NCBI GenBank assembly: GCA_903826575.1
Contig: CAIKEU010000024.1
Span: 1-58,747 of the forward strand
Length of the DNA: 58,747 bases
Source of the DNA: an uncultured bacterium
Lineage (GTDB): Bacteria > Actinomycetota > Actinomycetes > S36-B12 > CAIYMF01
Direction: 5' to 3'
Numbering within the stretch: the first letter of the stretch is position 1; every line of letters starts with the position of its first letter. A model generated the notes under the pieces. It was not told the origin of the DNA, did no database searches, and was given only the letters and a program-made list of their open reading frames with translations. Position numbers and translations under genes: made by a program. Of this stretch, positions 8,145 to 16,451 are shown piece by piece.

Positions 8145-9500
8145 GTGACTGACAGCCGTGAAGAGCTTCGCAAGCGTGCGGAAGCCGACGGAATTGAGTT
8201 CTTCTTCGCCATGTTTGTAGATATGCATGGCAAGCCCTGCGCCAAGCTCGTTCCGGCGTCCAGCTTCGACATGTTGATGGATGGTGGCGCAGGTTTCGCA
8301 GGTTTCGCAGCTGGTCCGATGGGTCAGAACCCATCCGACCCAGACCTTTCAGCCGTTCCAGACCCGGCCTCGTACACGGTCGTACCGTGGGAGCCAGGTC
8401 TGGCTGTCCTCCAGTGCGACATCCATGTTGACGGTGAGCCCTGGGCCTACTCGCCACGCGTCATCCTCAAGCGTCAGTTGGAAAAGCTGTCCGCTCGTGG
8501 CATCACCGCGATGGCAGGCTTTGAAGCTGAGTACATGCTCGTCGACAAGGATGAGAACGGAAAGCTCGTCATCGCTGATCCGCTCGATACGGCTCAGTCA
8601 CCTTGCTACGACGTGAAGGCACTGAGCCGTTCACTGGAATTCTTGAAGACGACGTCGCGTTACATGAACCAGCTGGGCTGGGAGAACTACGCGAATGATC
8701 ACGAGGATGCAAACGGACAGTTCGAGCAGAACTGGAAGTACGCAGATGCACTCACCTCTGCCGATCGCCTCATCTTCTTCCGCTACATGGTTCACGTGCT
8801 TGCACAGCGCGAAGGAATGTTCGCAACCTTCATGCCAAAGCCGTTCTCGAACCTGACCGGTAATGGTCTGCACATCCATACGTCGCTATGGGAGGGCGAT
8901 AAGCCTCTCTTCGTCGCAGAGGGCGAAGACCCACGGGGACTTGGGATTTCGGAGATGGCGTACAACTACATCGGCGGAATTCTCGAGCATGCACGGGCCG
9001 CTGTTGCAGTCACCTGTCCGACGGTTAACTCGTACAAGCGCATGGGTGTTGGCGCTCCGACGTCCGGTGCAACGTGGGCGCCTGCTTACGTTTCATACGG
9101 TGGCAACAACCGCACACAGATGCTGCGTATCCCTGAAGGTAACCGCGTTGAGCATCGTGGAACGGATGGTTCGGCTAATCCTTATCTCGCACTGGTTGCC
9201 GTTCTAGCATCCGGCATGGATGGCATCGATCGCAAGGTAGATCCAGGTGCTCCGAATACCGACAATCTCTACACGTTGTCGCAGGCAGAAATCGCTGAGC
9301 GCGGTATCAAGTCAATGCCAGCAACGCTGGCTGAGGCTGCGGGCAACTTGGCGCAGGACGATCTGCTCCGTGAGGCTTTCGGTGTTGGTCGCGGTGAGGA
9401 TTACCTCGACTACTTCGTAAAGACGAAGCAGGAAGAGTTCCGTGCTTACCACTCACAGGTCAGCGAGTGGGAAATCAACAAGTACCTCACGCTGTACTAA
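8145..9500 (+). CDS. gmaS: glutamine synthetase-family ligase, probable gamma-glutamylmethylamide synthetase
   Basis: A 451-residue glutamine synthetase fold enzyme of the GlnT/GmaS branch. It condenses glutamate with an amine, here probably methylamine, using ATP. Family motifs: MFVDMHGKPCAKLVP near residues 23-40, GFEAEYMLVD, GNGLHIHTSLW near residue 240, GGNNRTQMLRIPEG and EHRGTDGSANPYLALVAV. The GTG start at 8145 follows AGGGAG (8133-8138) by 6 bases. It is divergent from mgsABC-mgdABC; the set gmaS, mgsABC and mgdABC is the diagnostic gene content of the N-methylglutamate pathway. Plain glutamine synthetase III or another gamma-glutamylamine synthetase is the alternative. Confidence 0.88.
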   Translation: MTDSREELRKRAEADGIEFFFAMFVDMHGKPCAKLVPASSFDMLMDGGAGFAGFAAGPMGQNPSDPDLSAVPDPASYTVVPWEPGLAVLQCDIHVDGEPWAYSPRVILKRQLEKLSARGITAMAGFEAEYMLVDKDENGKLVIADPLDTAQSPCYDVKALSRSLEFLKTTSRYMNQLGWENYANDHEDANGQFEQNWKYADALTSADRLIFFRYMVHVLAQREGMFATFMPKPFSNLTGNGLHIHTSLWEGDKPLFVAEGEDPRGLGISEMAYNYIGGILEHARAAVAVTCPTVNSYKRMGVGAPTSGATWAPAYVSYGGNNRTQMLRIPEGNRVEHRGTDGSANPYLALVAVLASGMDGIDRKVDPGAPNTDNLYTLSQAEIAERGIKSMPATLAEAAGNLAQDDLLREAFGVGRGEDYLDYFVKTKQEEFRAYHSQVSEWEINKYLTLY

Positions 9501-9511
9501 ATCGAATCTCT

Positions 9512-9568
9512 AACGGCGAAAGCCGAGAGCTCGTTGCTTAGGCACCGACGCTCTCGGCTTTCGCCGTT
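9512..9568. terminator. perfect 19-bp hairpin, bidirectional terminator
   Basis: Arms 9512-9530 and 9550-9568 are exact reverse complements (AACGGCGAAAGCCGAGAGC) with a 19-base loop. The hairpin lies between the convergent ends of gmaS (stop 9500) and the PLP decarboxylase gene (stop 9575), so it can serve both. Confidence 0.85.
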
Positions 9569-9574
9569 CAGGAG

Positions 9575-10954
9575 TTAGTGCACGGGCCAGTCGGCGATTT
9601 CATCCAGGATCTGGGTGACGGTAGTGGCATCAGTGCGCGGGTTGACGAATGCTAACCGCAGTACGGTGCGACCCTCCCATTTCGTTGGGATGCACAGGAT
9701 TCGGCCATTTTGCGATTGTGTACTTGACCACGCTTGGTAGTCATCATCTGACCAACCCGGGACCTCAAAGAGAACGATGCTTAACATCGGCTCGGCCACT
9801 AATGACAGATGGTTCGACCCGTTGATGTAGTCGGCGACTTGGCGCGCATTCGTTAGCGAAATCTCGACGGCCGTCGAGTACTTCTTCGTTCCGTGAGTTG
9901 CCAGACTGAACCAGAAGGGCAACCCGCGCGCACGTCGAGACAATTGAATTGCCAAGTCCGATGGGTTGGTTTGTTCCCGGTCGACGTTGTCGAGATAGTG
10001 CGCCGTTTGCGAGTGGGCATTCTTGGCAAGTTGGGTGTCGCGATACAGGAGCGCGCAACTGTCGTAGGGAGCGAAAAGCCATTTGTGCGGATCGACGATG
10101 AAACTATTCGCGTTCTCGATACCTGAAAACAGATGGCGAACACTAGGTGCGGCGAGCGCCGCGCCTCCGTAGGCGCCGTCGACGTGAAGCCAGATGTCAA
10201 GTTCTACACAGGCCTTTGAAAGAGATGCCAGGTCATCGACGATTCCCGCGTTTGTGCTTCCTGCACTTGCTACGACGGCGAACAGACCAGGCCGGGCAGC
10301 CAGGGCATCTGCGAGACCCTGACCGGTTAGTCGGCCGTCGTTGCTCGTCGGCAGTTCGATGACATCAACGTCGAGAACCCTTGCTGCCGAACGGATTGAA
10401 GAGTGTGCACTAGCCGCGCATGCGATGGCCCAGCCACCTTGCGGACGTTCGCCGAGACGATTCCACGCATGTGTGCGGGCGGCGTGAAGTGCAGAAAGAT
10501 TTCCAGACGTTCCGCCGGCGACAAAGGTTCCACCTGCGGTCGTCGGCCAACCAAGAAGTTCGCGAATCCATCCAAGTGCCTCGTTCTCCGCATGGATCGC
10601 ACCCGCACCTGATTCCCAATATCCGGCGAAAACGTTGGCTGCGCTGGCAGCGATATCAAAGGCGATGGCCGCCTGCGTTGGCGCGTTGGGAATGTACGCA
10701 AGATTGAGTGGGTCAGCTTGGGCGCGCGTCGCTGGAGCCAGGACTCGGTCGAAAACATCGAGTGCGGATTCTGCGCCGATACCATCCCCGGTGATCGTCG
10801 TGCCGGCTTCAAGCCGAAGTATGTCCGCTCGCTGGGCAGTTGAGTGCGGATCGGGTTGCCTTGTCAGGCGATCCGTCGCCCAAGACAGGACCCGGGCGGC
10901 AATATCGATCTCGTCACCCCACACGGAAGTGTCCCTTGGCTGAGGTTGATCCAC
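9575..10954 (-). CDS. pyridoxal-phosphate-dependent decarboxylase (group II amino acid decarboxylase family)
   Basis: About 459 residues of the group II decarboxylase family (aromatic amino acid, glutamate, diaminobutyrate decarboxylases). The PLP lysine lies in FIVDPHKWLFAPYDSCALLYRD near residue 290; GGTFVAGGTSGNLSALHAAR and HVDGAYGGAAL are the other typical stretches. The GTG start at 10954 (VDQPQPRD) is chosen because it lies 29 bases after the IclR stop; an ATG at 11029 would overlap that gene and give a basic, unconserved leader. It is the last gene of the long minus-strand cluster and ends at a strong hairpin. The substrate cannot be told from sequence. Confidence 0.85.
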   Translation of the reverse strand: MDQPQPRDTSVWGDEIDIAARVLSWATDRLTRQPDPHSTAQRADILRLEAGTTITGDGIGAESALDVFDRVLAPATRAQADPLNLAYIPNAPTQAAIAFDIAASAANVFAGYWESGAGAIHAENEALGWIRELLGWPTTAGGTFVAGGTSGNLSALHAARTHAWNRLGERPQGGWAIACAASAHSSIRSAARVLDVDVIELPTSNDGRLTGQGLADALAARPGLFAVVASAGSTNAGIVDDLASLSKACVELDIWLHVDGAYGGAALAAPSVRHLFSGIENANSFIVDPHKWLFAPYDSCALLYRDTQLAKNAHSQTAHYLDNVDREQTNPSDLAIQLSRRARGLPFWFSLATHGTKKYSTAVEISLTNARQVADYINGSNHLSLVAEPMLSIVLFEVPGWSDDDYQAWSSTQSQNGRILCIPTKWEGRTVLRLAFVNPRTDATTVTQILDEIADWPVH

Positions 10955-10983
10955 ATGCAGAACCCTAGCGTTTGGGTGTCTAC

Positions 10984-11775
10984 CTAGGCGGGTAGTGCGC
11001 CAGCCCAAGCGGTAGCTTCCTTGACGCATTCGATCAAAGCAGAGCTCAGCCGCTCTTCTTCTCCTGTGAACCGTTGAGTGGGAACCGGGATGCTCACGGC
11101 TAGCACGTCGCCGTAGATGGATGGCAGGACGGCACCGACAGCGCAGATTCCGGGTGAGTGTTCTTCGTTGTCAATGGATACGCCATTGCGGATGATTTCG
11201 GCCAACTCGCGCCGAAGATTTCGCACCGAGGTAATGGTGTTGACAGTGAACTTCTCCAGGGGACTGGACAACGCAATGTCGAGGCTGGCCGGATCCATTG
11301 ACGCGAGCATCGCCTTGCCATTCGCACAGGCGTGCAACGGGAATGAATCCCCGACTGCACTCACCGCGCGAAGACGATGATCGGAGACGACCTGATCGAG
11401 GAAAACGGCACGTCCGTTTTCCAATATTGAGAGGTCGACGGTTTCGTTTACCTGACGCGAAAGTGACTCAAGAAATGGGCGTAACTCATTGAGAACACTT
11501 CGACGGGCCGACATCGACATCGCGATGATTTCCGGACCGAGTCGGTACGGCCCGCGCGGCCCGAGCGCACTCACGTAACCGAGCTCCTCAAGAGCTAGGA
11601 GCAGGCGGCTCACGGTCGAGCGAGGAAGATTCACCTTCTCGCCGATCTCCGTTTGGCTGAGCCCACCGGGCTGCCCCTGCAGGCTGCTGAGAATGTCAGC
11701 TGTCCTGCTAAGCACTTGAATGCTCGATCTCTCACGATTGGTCGGTTCCATGATGTCCAAGAATTCTTTGGTCAA
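10984..11775 (-). CDS. IclR-family transcriptional regulator
   Basis: A 263-residue regulator with an N-terminal winged helix (SIQVLSRTADILSSL, then GLSQTEIGEKVNLPRSTVSRLLLALEELGYV) and a C-terminal effector domain (LRAVSAVGDSFPLHACANGKAMLASM). It follows the beta-keto acid cleavage enzyme by one base, so it appears to be co-transcribed with the genes it may control. The frame starts at a TTG (11775); an ATG at 11751 is an alternative. Paired operator-like sites at 15552-15587 and 21338-21373 are candidate targets, by inference from position only. Confidence 0.9.
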   Translation of the reverse strand: MTKEFLDIMEPTNRERSSIQVLSRTADILSSLQGQPGGLSQTEIGEKVNLPRSTVSRLLLALEELGYVSALGPRGPYRLGPEIIAMSMSARRSVLNELRPFLESLSRQVNETVDLSILENGRAVFLDQVVSDHRLRAVSAVGDSFPLHACANGKAMLASMDPASLDIALSSPLEKFTVNTITSVRNLRRELAEIIRNGVSIDNEEHSPGICAVGAVLPSIYGDVLAVSIPVPTQRFTGEEERLSSALIECVKEATAWAGALPA

Positions 11776-11776
11776 T

Positions 11777-12592
11777 CTAGTGCTGTGGCAGGGCGAGGAT
11801 CTGCTCGGCCTGTTCAGGGCTCGCGATTGAAAGATCGAGGTCGACCGCTAACTGAACGGCACGGGAGACAAGCGGCGTATTGCCCTGTGCTAGTTCACCT
11901 TTGCGTAGGTAGAGCGTGTCTTCGAGGCCTGCGCGGGCATTGCCGCCGAGTGCTAGGCCGATGGCAGTCAGTTCTAGGCTTGAACGGCCGATAGCGATGA
12001 CCTGCCAGATGGCCTCCGGTGGCAGGCGCTTGACCATAGTGATCAGGTTGTCAGGGGTAGCGGCCATGCCACCACGAACTCCAAGCACGAGCGAGAACTG
12101 CAGCGGCTCAGCGAGTAGGCCTTCCTCCCACAGTCGGATGCAGGCGTCGAGATGGCCGGTGTCGTACACCTCGAGCTCTGGCTTTACGTCTAACTCGCGC
12201 ATCCGTGCCGCCAGCCGACGCACTCCAATCGGTGGGTTGCGGAATTCACCTTCGCCGAAACTCATCGTGCATGGGTTGAGCGTGGCCATCCGTGGCCGTA
12301 GCTCGACCAACTTTTCGCGATCTTCGAATTCGACGGAAAGCCCGACACCGGTAGACACCTGAATCAAGATCGGGCAACGTTCTTCGATCAGATCCATGGT
12401 GCGCTTAGCGATGTCGAGGCTTGCCGTCGGCTTCTCGTTCTCGTCGCGGAAGTGAAGGTGTGCCACGGATGCACCTTCGAGGTAGGCCGCGTGCACGGCT
12501 TCGGCAATCTCAAGCGGCTGTGTCGGCAGCGAGGGATTATCGGCTGTGGACGCAATTGGCCCCGTTGGTGCGACCGTGATGATGACACTCAT
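11777..12592 (-). CDS. beta-keto acid cleavage enzyme (BKACE, DUF849 family)
   Basis: A 271-residue TIM-barrel protein of the 3-keto-5-aminohexanoate cleavage enzyme family. Family members use Zn and acetyl-CoA to convert a beta-keto acid to acetoacetate plus a new acyl-CoA. The zinc pair is visible as His45 and His47 in VAHLHFRDE, and the LEVYDTGHL and LVLGVRGGMAATPDNL segments are typical. Its ATG overlaps the cupin stop by one base (TAATG). Next to a 3-hydroxyacyl-CoA dehydrogenase-like enzyme and an SDR it could cleave the keto acid they form. The substrate is unknown. Confidence 0.9.
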   Translation of the reverse strand: MSVIITVAPTGPIASTADNPSLPTQPLEIAEAVHAAYLEGASVAHLHFRDENEKPTASLDIAKRTMDLIEERCPILIQVSTGVGLSVEFEDREKLVELRPRMATLNPCTMSFGEGEFRNPPIGVRRLAARMRELDVKPELEVYDTGHLDACIRLWEEGLLAEPLQFSLVLGVRGGMAATPDNLITMVKRLPPEAIWQVIAIGRSSLELTAIGLALGGNARAGLEDTLYLRKGELAQGNTPLVSRAVQLAVDLDLSIASPEQAEQILALPQH

Positions 12593-12939
12593 TAGGCATC
12601 CTTGAGCGTGGCGATCGTGACCAGCATGGTGGTCGGTGAATCTGATCGATTCACCGCAGAACGAACCTCACCCTGATTGAGGTGAAGGGAGTCGTACTTA
12701 CCGATCACGTATTCGGTGCCCTCGACGGTAACGACGAGTTCGCCATCCAGAACGACATAGACCGACTCGGTGCGAGCCGGTGCTGCGTCAATCGTGGCAC
12801 CGGGTGGGTAGACCGAAAGGCCTACCCACATCGCGTCGGTGTCACTTGCATCCATACCTTGTAGGCGCCGGGTATCCACGTTGTTGTGGAACGGTGCCTC
12901 GTAAGAGATTGCGTCGGTGAAACGGCGAAAGTCTGGCAT
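12592..12939 (-). CDS. small single-domain cupin protein
   Basis: A 115-residue cupin_2 protein: one beta-barrel domain with a PARTESVYVVLDGELVVTVEGTEYVIGKYDSLHLNQGE core. The usual metal-binding histidines of motif 1 are largely absent, which speaks against a classical dioxygenase and for a binding or isomerase-like role. It lies 3 bases after the cyclase stop and overlaps the BKACE start, so it belongs to the same operon. Function unknown. Confidence 0.8.
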   Translation of the reverse strand: MPDFRRFTDAISYEAPFHNNVDTRRLQGMDASDTDAMWVGLSVYPPGATIDAAPARTESVYVVLDGELVVTVEGTEYVIGKYDSLHLNQGEVRSAVNRSDSPTTMLVTIATLKDA

Positions 12940-12942
12940 GAC

Positions 12943-13770
12943 TCAGCCCTGACCGTTTTCGAGACGGTATTCACCCGTTGGGTCGACGATGGCAACGAGA
13001 CGAACGATGCAGCCGTCGCCACCAACCCAGCGCCACGGGAATGCAGCGAAGGTGACGCGCTTGCCGGTGACCTTGTCCAAGTCGCCGCCGACATTCTCGA
13101 ATCCGTAGATGCCCTTGCTCAGAATCGCACGGTGGCACGGTTCCCACTCTGGGAAGTCGTCTAGGACCTTACGTCCGGTCTCTGCTTCGTATTCGGCCAC
13201 TGCCCAGGGCAGGAGGCCGCCGGTCGCTTCGGATGGGCCGTGCGGACCGATTGCCGTTGCTAGCGGGTGATCGAGGGCCTGGGTATCTGTACCAACAGCC
13301 TTGACGCCCTTGGCAGCGAACCATTCGCCAGCTTCCTTGTAGAAACCGGGGGAGTACGCGTAGTACTCGGCGCTATCGGCGTACTTGTGGTGCCAGCCGG
13401 TGTTCACGATGACGATGTCGCCCTCGCGAATTTCTGGGCTTGCCTTCTCTAGATCTTCAGCGGTAACCACACCCCACTTGTTCTTCGGGATTGAGACAAC
13501 AACGCCAGTCCCAAAGAAGTTGTGCAGCGGAATTTCGTGGAGCAACGGAGTGCCCTCAATGACGTGACCAGGTGCGTCAATGTGCGTACCTGAGTGCATG
13601 ACGGTGGTGATCTTCTGGGTCAGGACGCGGCTCTTGGCCATGCCGTGTAGACGCTCGATCTTCACGTCCTCGAAGTACGGCCATGCCGGTACTCCGTGCC
13701 CCCACGGGTGTGAGAGGTCGTAGAACTCGAGGTTTGCTTCCTTGGGGCTAACGGGCCATGACCAGGTCAT
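12943..13770 (-). CDS. cyclase-family protein (kynurenine formamidase-like metal hydrolase)
   Basis: A 275-residue protein of the cyclase/kynurenine formamidase fold. The metal-binding motif HSGTHIDAPGH is at residues 59-69 (His59, His63, Asp65, His69), with GTDTQALDHPLA further on. Family members hydrolyse formamides, isatin or lactone-like substrates. It opens the group cyclase-cupin-BKACE-IclR after a 53-bp gap, with AGGA 7 bases before the ATG. At 275 residues it is longer than KynB (about 210) and closer to the large-cyclase branch, so kynurenine formamidase itself is unlikely. Confidence 0.85.
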   Translation of the reverse strand: MTWSWPVSPKEANLEFYDLSHPWGHGVPAWPYFEDVKIERLHGMAKSRVLTQKITTVMHSGTHIDAPGHVIEGTPLLHEIPLHNFFGTGVVVSIPKNKWGVVTAEDLEKASPEIREGDIVIVNTGWHHKYADSAEYYAYSPGFYKEAGEWFAAKGVKAVGTDTQALDHPLATAIGPHGPSEATGGLLPWAVAEYEAETGRKVLDDFPEWEPCHRAILSKGIYGFENVGGDLDKVTGKRVTFAAFPWRWVGGDGCIVRLVAIVDPTGEYRLENGQG

Positions 13771-13823
13771 CGTTGGTTCCTTTCATTGGACGAGCGTGCA
13801 TTGTTGGTTGAGACGTCATCGGG

Positions 13824-14732
13824 TTAATGCGCTAGTTGGCTCTTTACGTGTGCTGCGAGATCGGTCGCGGCCTGCTCGCGTCGGCCTGCTGGCCACGTGA
13901 GGAATCCTTGGCCCGACTTAGCTCCAAGCGAGCCGGCGTCAATCAAGGCGGTCAGGATGGGATTGGCGGCATCGTCAGTGTTAAGACTCGGAAGCACGGC
14001 ATCGTGGATGGCGCGGGTGAGATCGAGCCCTACGTAGTCTGCTGTCTCGATCGGTCCCATCTGCGCGAGTCGAAGCCCAATTGTGTTGCGGCACACGAGA
14101 TCCACGGTTTCCGCGTCGCAAACTCCGTCCGCCACAAGCGCGATGGCCTCCCGCCACAGTGCATGTTGTAGACGGTTGCCAACGAAACCCGCCACGTCCT
14201 TCTCGACGCGGACGGTTAGCTTCCCGAAGTTCTCGAGTAGGGAGAACGTGCGGTCCATCGTTTCGGTAGATGTTTGTTCCCCGCGGATAACCTCAACGAT
14301 CGGAATCAGATCCGGCGGATTCCACCAGTGCGTTCCAACGACGCGTTCCGGGTTCGTTGCGCGGGCTGCAACCTGAGTGATGGGAAGTACTGAGGTATTG
14401 CTGGCGAGGATCGCGGTTGTCGAATAGGTGCTGAGCTCCTCGAAGAGAGCCTGCTTGACGGTGAGGTCTTCGACGACAGCTTCGGTGACGTAGTCGGAAT
14501 TCGCCACGGCGTCGCGCAGGTCTGATCCAGCGCGAACGACTCCCGCATCTTGATGTGCCGAGGCCATGAGGTTTGCAGTGTCGACAGCCTCGGCGAGTAC
14601 GGACGAGTTCGCATCGTAAAGAACTACGTCGAGACCACCGCTTGCAAGGACGCCGGCGATACGGCGTCCCATCAAGCCCGCCCCGATGACTCCGGCGCGG
14701 TTGATCCCGAGAGATTGAGCGTGAGCTAACAC
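13824..14732 (-). CDS. 3-hydroxyacyl-CoA dehydrogenase family protein
   Basis: A 302-residue NAD-dependent dehydrogenase with an N-terminal Rossmann motif (AGVIGAGLMGRRIAGVLASGG, 13-33) and the C-terminal 6-phosphogluconate/3HCDH helical domain. The catalytic motif VVGTHWWNPPDLIPIVEVI carries the His, and GFVGNRLQHALWREA is the domain-junction motif. The length fits single-domain members such as L-carnitine dehydrogenase or 3-hydroxybutyryl-CoA dehydrogenase. It starts with GTG overlapping the upstream SDR by 7 bp. With BKACE nearby, oxidation of a free beta-hydroxy acid is an attractive role but is inferred. Confidence 0.88.
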   Translation of the reverse strand: MLAHAQSLGINRAGVIGAGLMGRRIAGVLASGGLDVVLYDANSSVLAEAVDTANLMASAHQDAGVVRAGSDLRDAVANSDYVTEAVVEDLTVKQALFEELSTYSTTAILASNTSVLPITQVAARATNPERVVGTHWWNPPDLIPIVEVIRGEQTSTETMDRTFSLLENFGKLTVRVEKDVAGFVGNRLQHALWREAIALVADGVCDAETVDLVCRNTIGLRLAQMGPIETADYVGLDLTRAIHDAVLPSLNTDDAANPILTALIDAGSLGAKSGQGFLTWPAGRREQAATDLAAHVKSQLAH

Positions 14733-15520
14733 GCGGTGTATCCACCGTCGAGGTAGAGAACCTGGCCGGTAAGGAACGACGATGCATCGCTCAGCAAGTA
14801 GATGAGTGCACCGATGAAATCGTCCGGCTCGGCGAGACGCTTCAGCGGGATACGGCTAAGCATCGCCTCGCGGGTTGCGCGGCCTTTTTCGTCGTCTGCG
14901 TACATCCACGCTGTGAGCTCGGAGCGGAATACGGTCGGGGCGATTGCGTTAACGCGAATCTGCGCGCCTCCCCATTCGGCGGCCAAGGTCTTCGCGAGCA
15001 GATCCACAGCGGCCTTGGACGGGCAGTAGGCGCTGTAGCCAGCGGGGTGGCCCAACTTTCCGCGCGTGGACGAAACGAGGATCACACTGCCACCGCGATC
15101 CTGTTCAAGCATGACTCGTCCCGCAGCTTGGGCCATCAACCAAGACCCGCGAACGTTCGCATCCATGACAGCGTCAAAATCCTCGACAGGCATGTCCTTG
15201 ATCAGGCCGACCTTATTCATCCCAGATGCGACGAGTAGTCCGTCGATACCGCCGAATGCATCGACGGCGGCGGCTGCGATTGCGGCCGCATCGTCGGGAG
15301 TTTGTGGACGCCGGGCGACCATGACCGCGTTGTCACCGACGATGCTCGAATGCATCTCGGTTAATGCAGATTCGTTGCCTGCCGCCATCGTCACGTTGGC
15401 ACCAGCAGATGCCAGTGCGAGGGCGGCAACACTTCCCATTGCCCCGGTTGCACCGGTGACGACGATCGACTTGCCCGCCACAGAAAAGCGAGCAAGTGGA
15501 TCAGTTGACGAGGATTCCAT
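14726..15520 (-). CDS. short-chain dehydrogenase/reductase (SDR)
   Basis: A classical SDR of 264 residues. NAD(P) motif TGATGAMGSVAAL is near residue 20, the NAG-type strand is replaced by ASGMN, and the catalytic Ser and Y-x3-K (YCPSK) follow in LVSSTRGKLGHPAGYSAYCPSKAA. DGGYTAC ends the protein. Start at ATG 15520 is preferred, with AGGT 7 bases upstream, over a GTG at 15529. It heads a transcription unit: a pair of operator-like palindromes lies 32-67 bp upstream. The proteins resemble gluconate 5-dehydrogenase-type reductases; substrate unknown. Confidence 0.9.
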   Translation of the reverse strand: MESSSTDPLARFSVAGKSIVVTGATGAMGSVAALALASAGANVTMAAGNESALTEMHSSIVGDNAVMVARRPQTPDDAAAIAAAAVDAFGGIDGLLVASGMNKVGLIKDMPVEDFDAVMDANVRGSWLMAQAAGRVMLEQDRGGSVILVSSTRGKLGHPAGYSAYCPSKAAVDLLAKTLAAEWGGAQIRVNAIAPTVFRSELTAWMYADDEKGRATREAMLSRIPLKRLAEPDDFIGALIYLLSDASSFLTGQVLYLDGGYTAC

Positions 15521-15551
15521 AGGTGACACCTCTCGAGTATTCGTTAGTTCA

Positions 15552-15587
15552 TCCTACTAGGTAGGAATTTCATCCCGCTAGACGGGA
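15552..15587. promoter_or_regulatory. paired 15-bp operator-like palindromes upstream of the SDR gene
   Basis: TCCTACTAGGTAGGA (15552-15566) and TCCCGCTAGACGGGA (15573-15587) are near-perfect palindromes of the same form, TCC-YRC-TAG-R-Y-R-GGA, whose centres are 21 bp apart, two helical turns. They lie between the dioxygenase stop and the SDR start. A matching pair occurs before the ABC transporter gene at 21338-21373. Confidence 0.65.
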
Positions 15588-15599
15588 TGCACAACGATT

Positions 15600-16439
15600 T
15601 TAAGAGTCTGCTCGGAGTGCGAAATCCATGGCACAGACGAGCTCGCCATCCGCATCGGGAAGGAAGCTGCGAATCAGTGAGCCCTTGACCCCGAAGACAG
15701 TGTCCGAATCAAGGTAAGCGCTCTCAGCGTCGAACACGTGGGTCGTGGTGCCGACGAAACCTGGTGCGGACACCTTCACGTGGAGGTGTGCCGCGCGGAA
15801 TGGATGCCGATTGGTGTCCCGCAGCAACTGGCCGACCGGTCCGTCATCGGGGATGGGGTACGGCTGCGGACGGACCGTTCGGAACTCATACGTTCCATCA
15901 GCCTGGCTGCGGAAGATCCCACGCAGATTCGTTGCTGGCTGGACGTCTGGTTGCTGGACGGCATAAAACCCGTTTGCCGAGTTCTGCCAAATGTCTAGCA
16001 TGGCGCCCGCAATCGGGTTCCCTGCCACGTCGGTGACAGTGCCGCGAACGATTGTCTGCTCGCCACCATCATCAAACTCCACCATTGAGGCACCAAAGGC
16101 ACGTTCGGGTGAGTTCGGAACGTAGAAGGGGCCGAGAATTGTGGGTTCGGTAGCGCCGGGTACGTCACCGGCATGGTTGATCAGATCGACGAGTGATGAC
16201 AGGCCGAGTGTGTCCGACAACAGGATGAACTCCTGACGTACGTCATCACACTTCTGCCCGGTCGCAGTGAGGAACGCAATCCCCTGCATCCACTCTTCGT
16301 CGGTGATCGATACCTCAACGGCGAATGCATGCAGGTGGCGAACAAGTGACTGCATGACTTCGCGTAGTCGCGGGTTCGGTGTGCCATCAAGGCGATCGAC
16401 GACCTCGGCTGTGAGTTGCTCTGCAGACATGGGTTCCAT
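15600..16439 (-). CDS. intradiol ring-cleavage dioxygenase, probable hydroxyquinol 1,2-dioxygenase
   Basis: A 279-residue intradiol dioxygenase with the N-terminal helical dimerisation domain (about 1-100) and the beta-sandwich catalytic domain. The four non-haem Fe(III) ligands are visible: Tyr159 (NGFY), Tyr194 (PQPYPIPDDG), His218 and His220 (RHPFRAAHLHV). With a maleylacetate reductase in the same cluster, cleavage of hydroxyquinol to maleylacetate is the likely reaction; catechol 1,2-dioxygenase is the alternative. It follows livM; AGGAG in the livM stop region is separated from the ATG by ten bases that include a run of eight A. It ends 80 bp before the SDR start. Confidence 0.88.
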   Translation of the reverse strand: MEPMSAEQLTAEVVDRLDGTPNPRLREVMQSLVRHLHAFAVEVSITDEEWMQGIAFLTATGQKCDDVRQEFILLSDTLGLSSLVDLINHAGDVPGATEPTILGPFYVPNSPERAFGASMVEFDDGGEQTIVRGTVTDVAGNPIAGAMLDIWQNSANGFYAVQQPDVQPATNLRGIFRSQADGTYEFRTVRPQPYPIPDDGPVGQLLRDTNRHPFRAAHLHVKVSAPGFVGTTTHVFDAESAYLDSDTVFGVKGSLIRSFLPDADGELVCAMDFALRADS

Positions 16440-16451
16440 TTTTTTTGGCTC

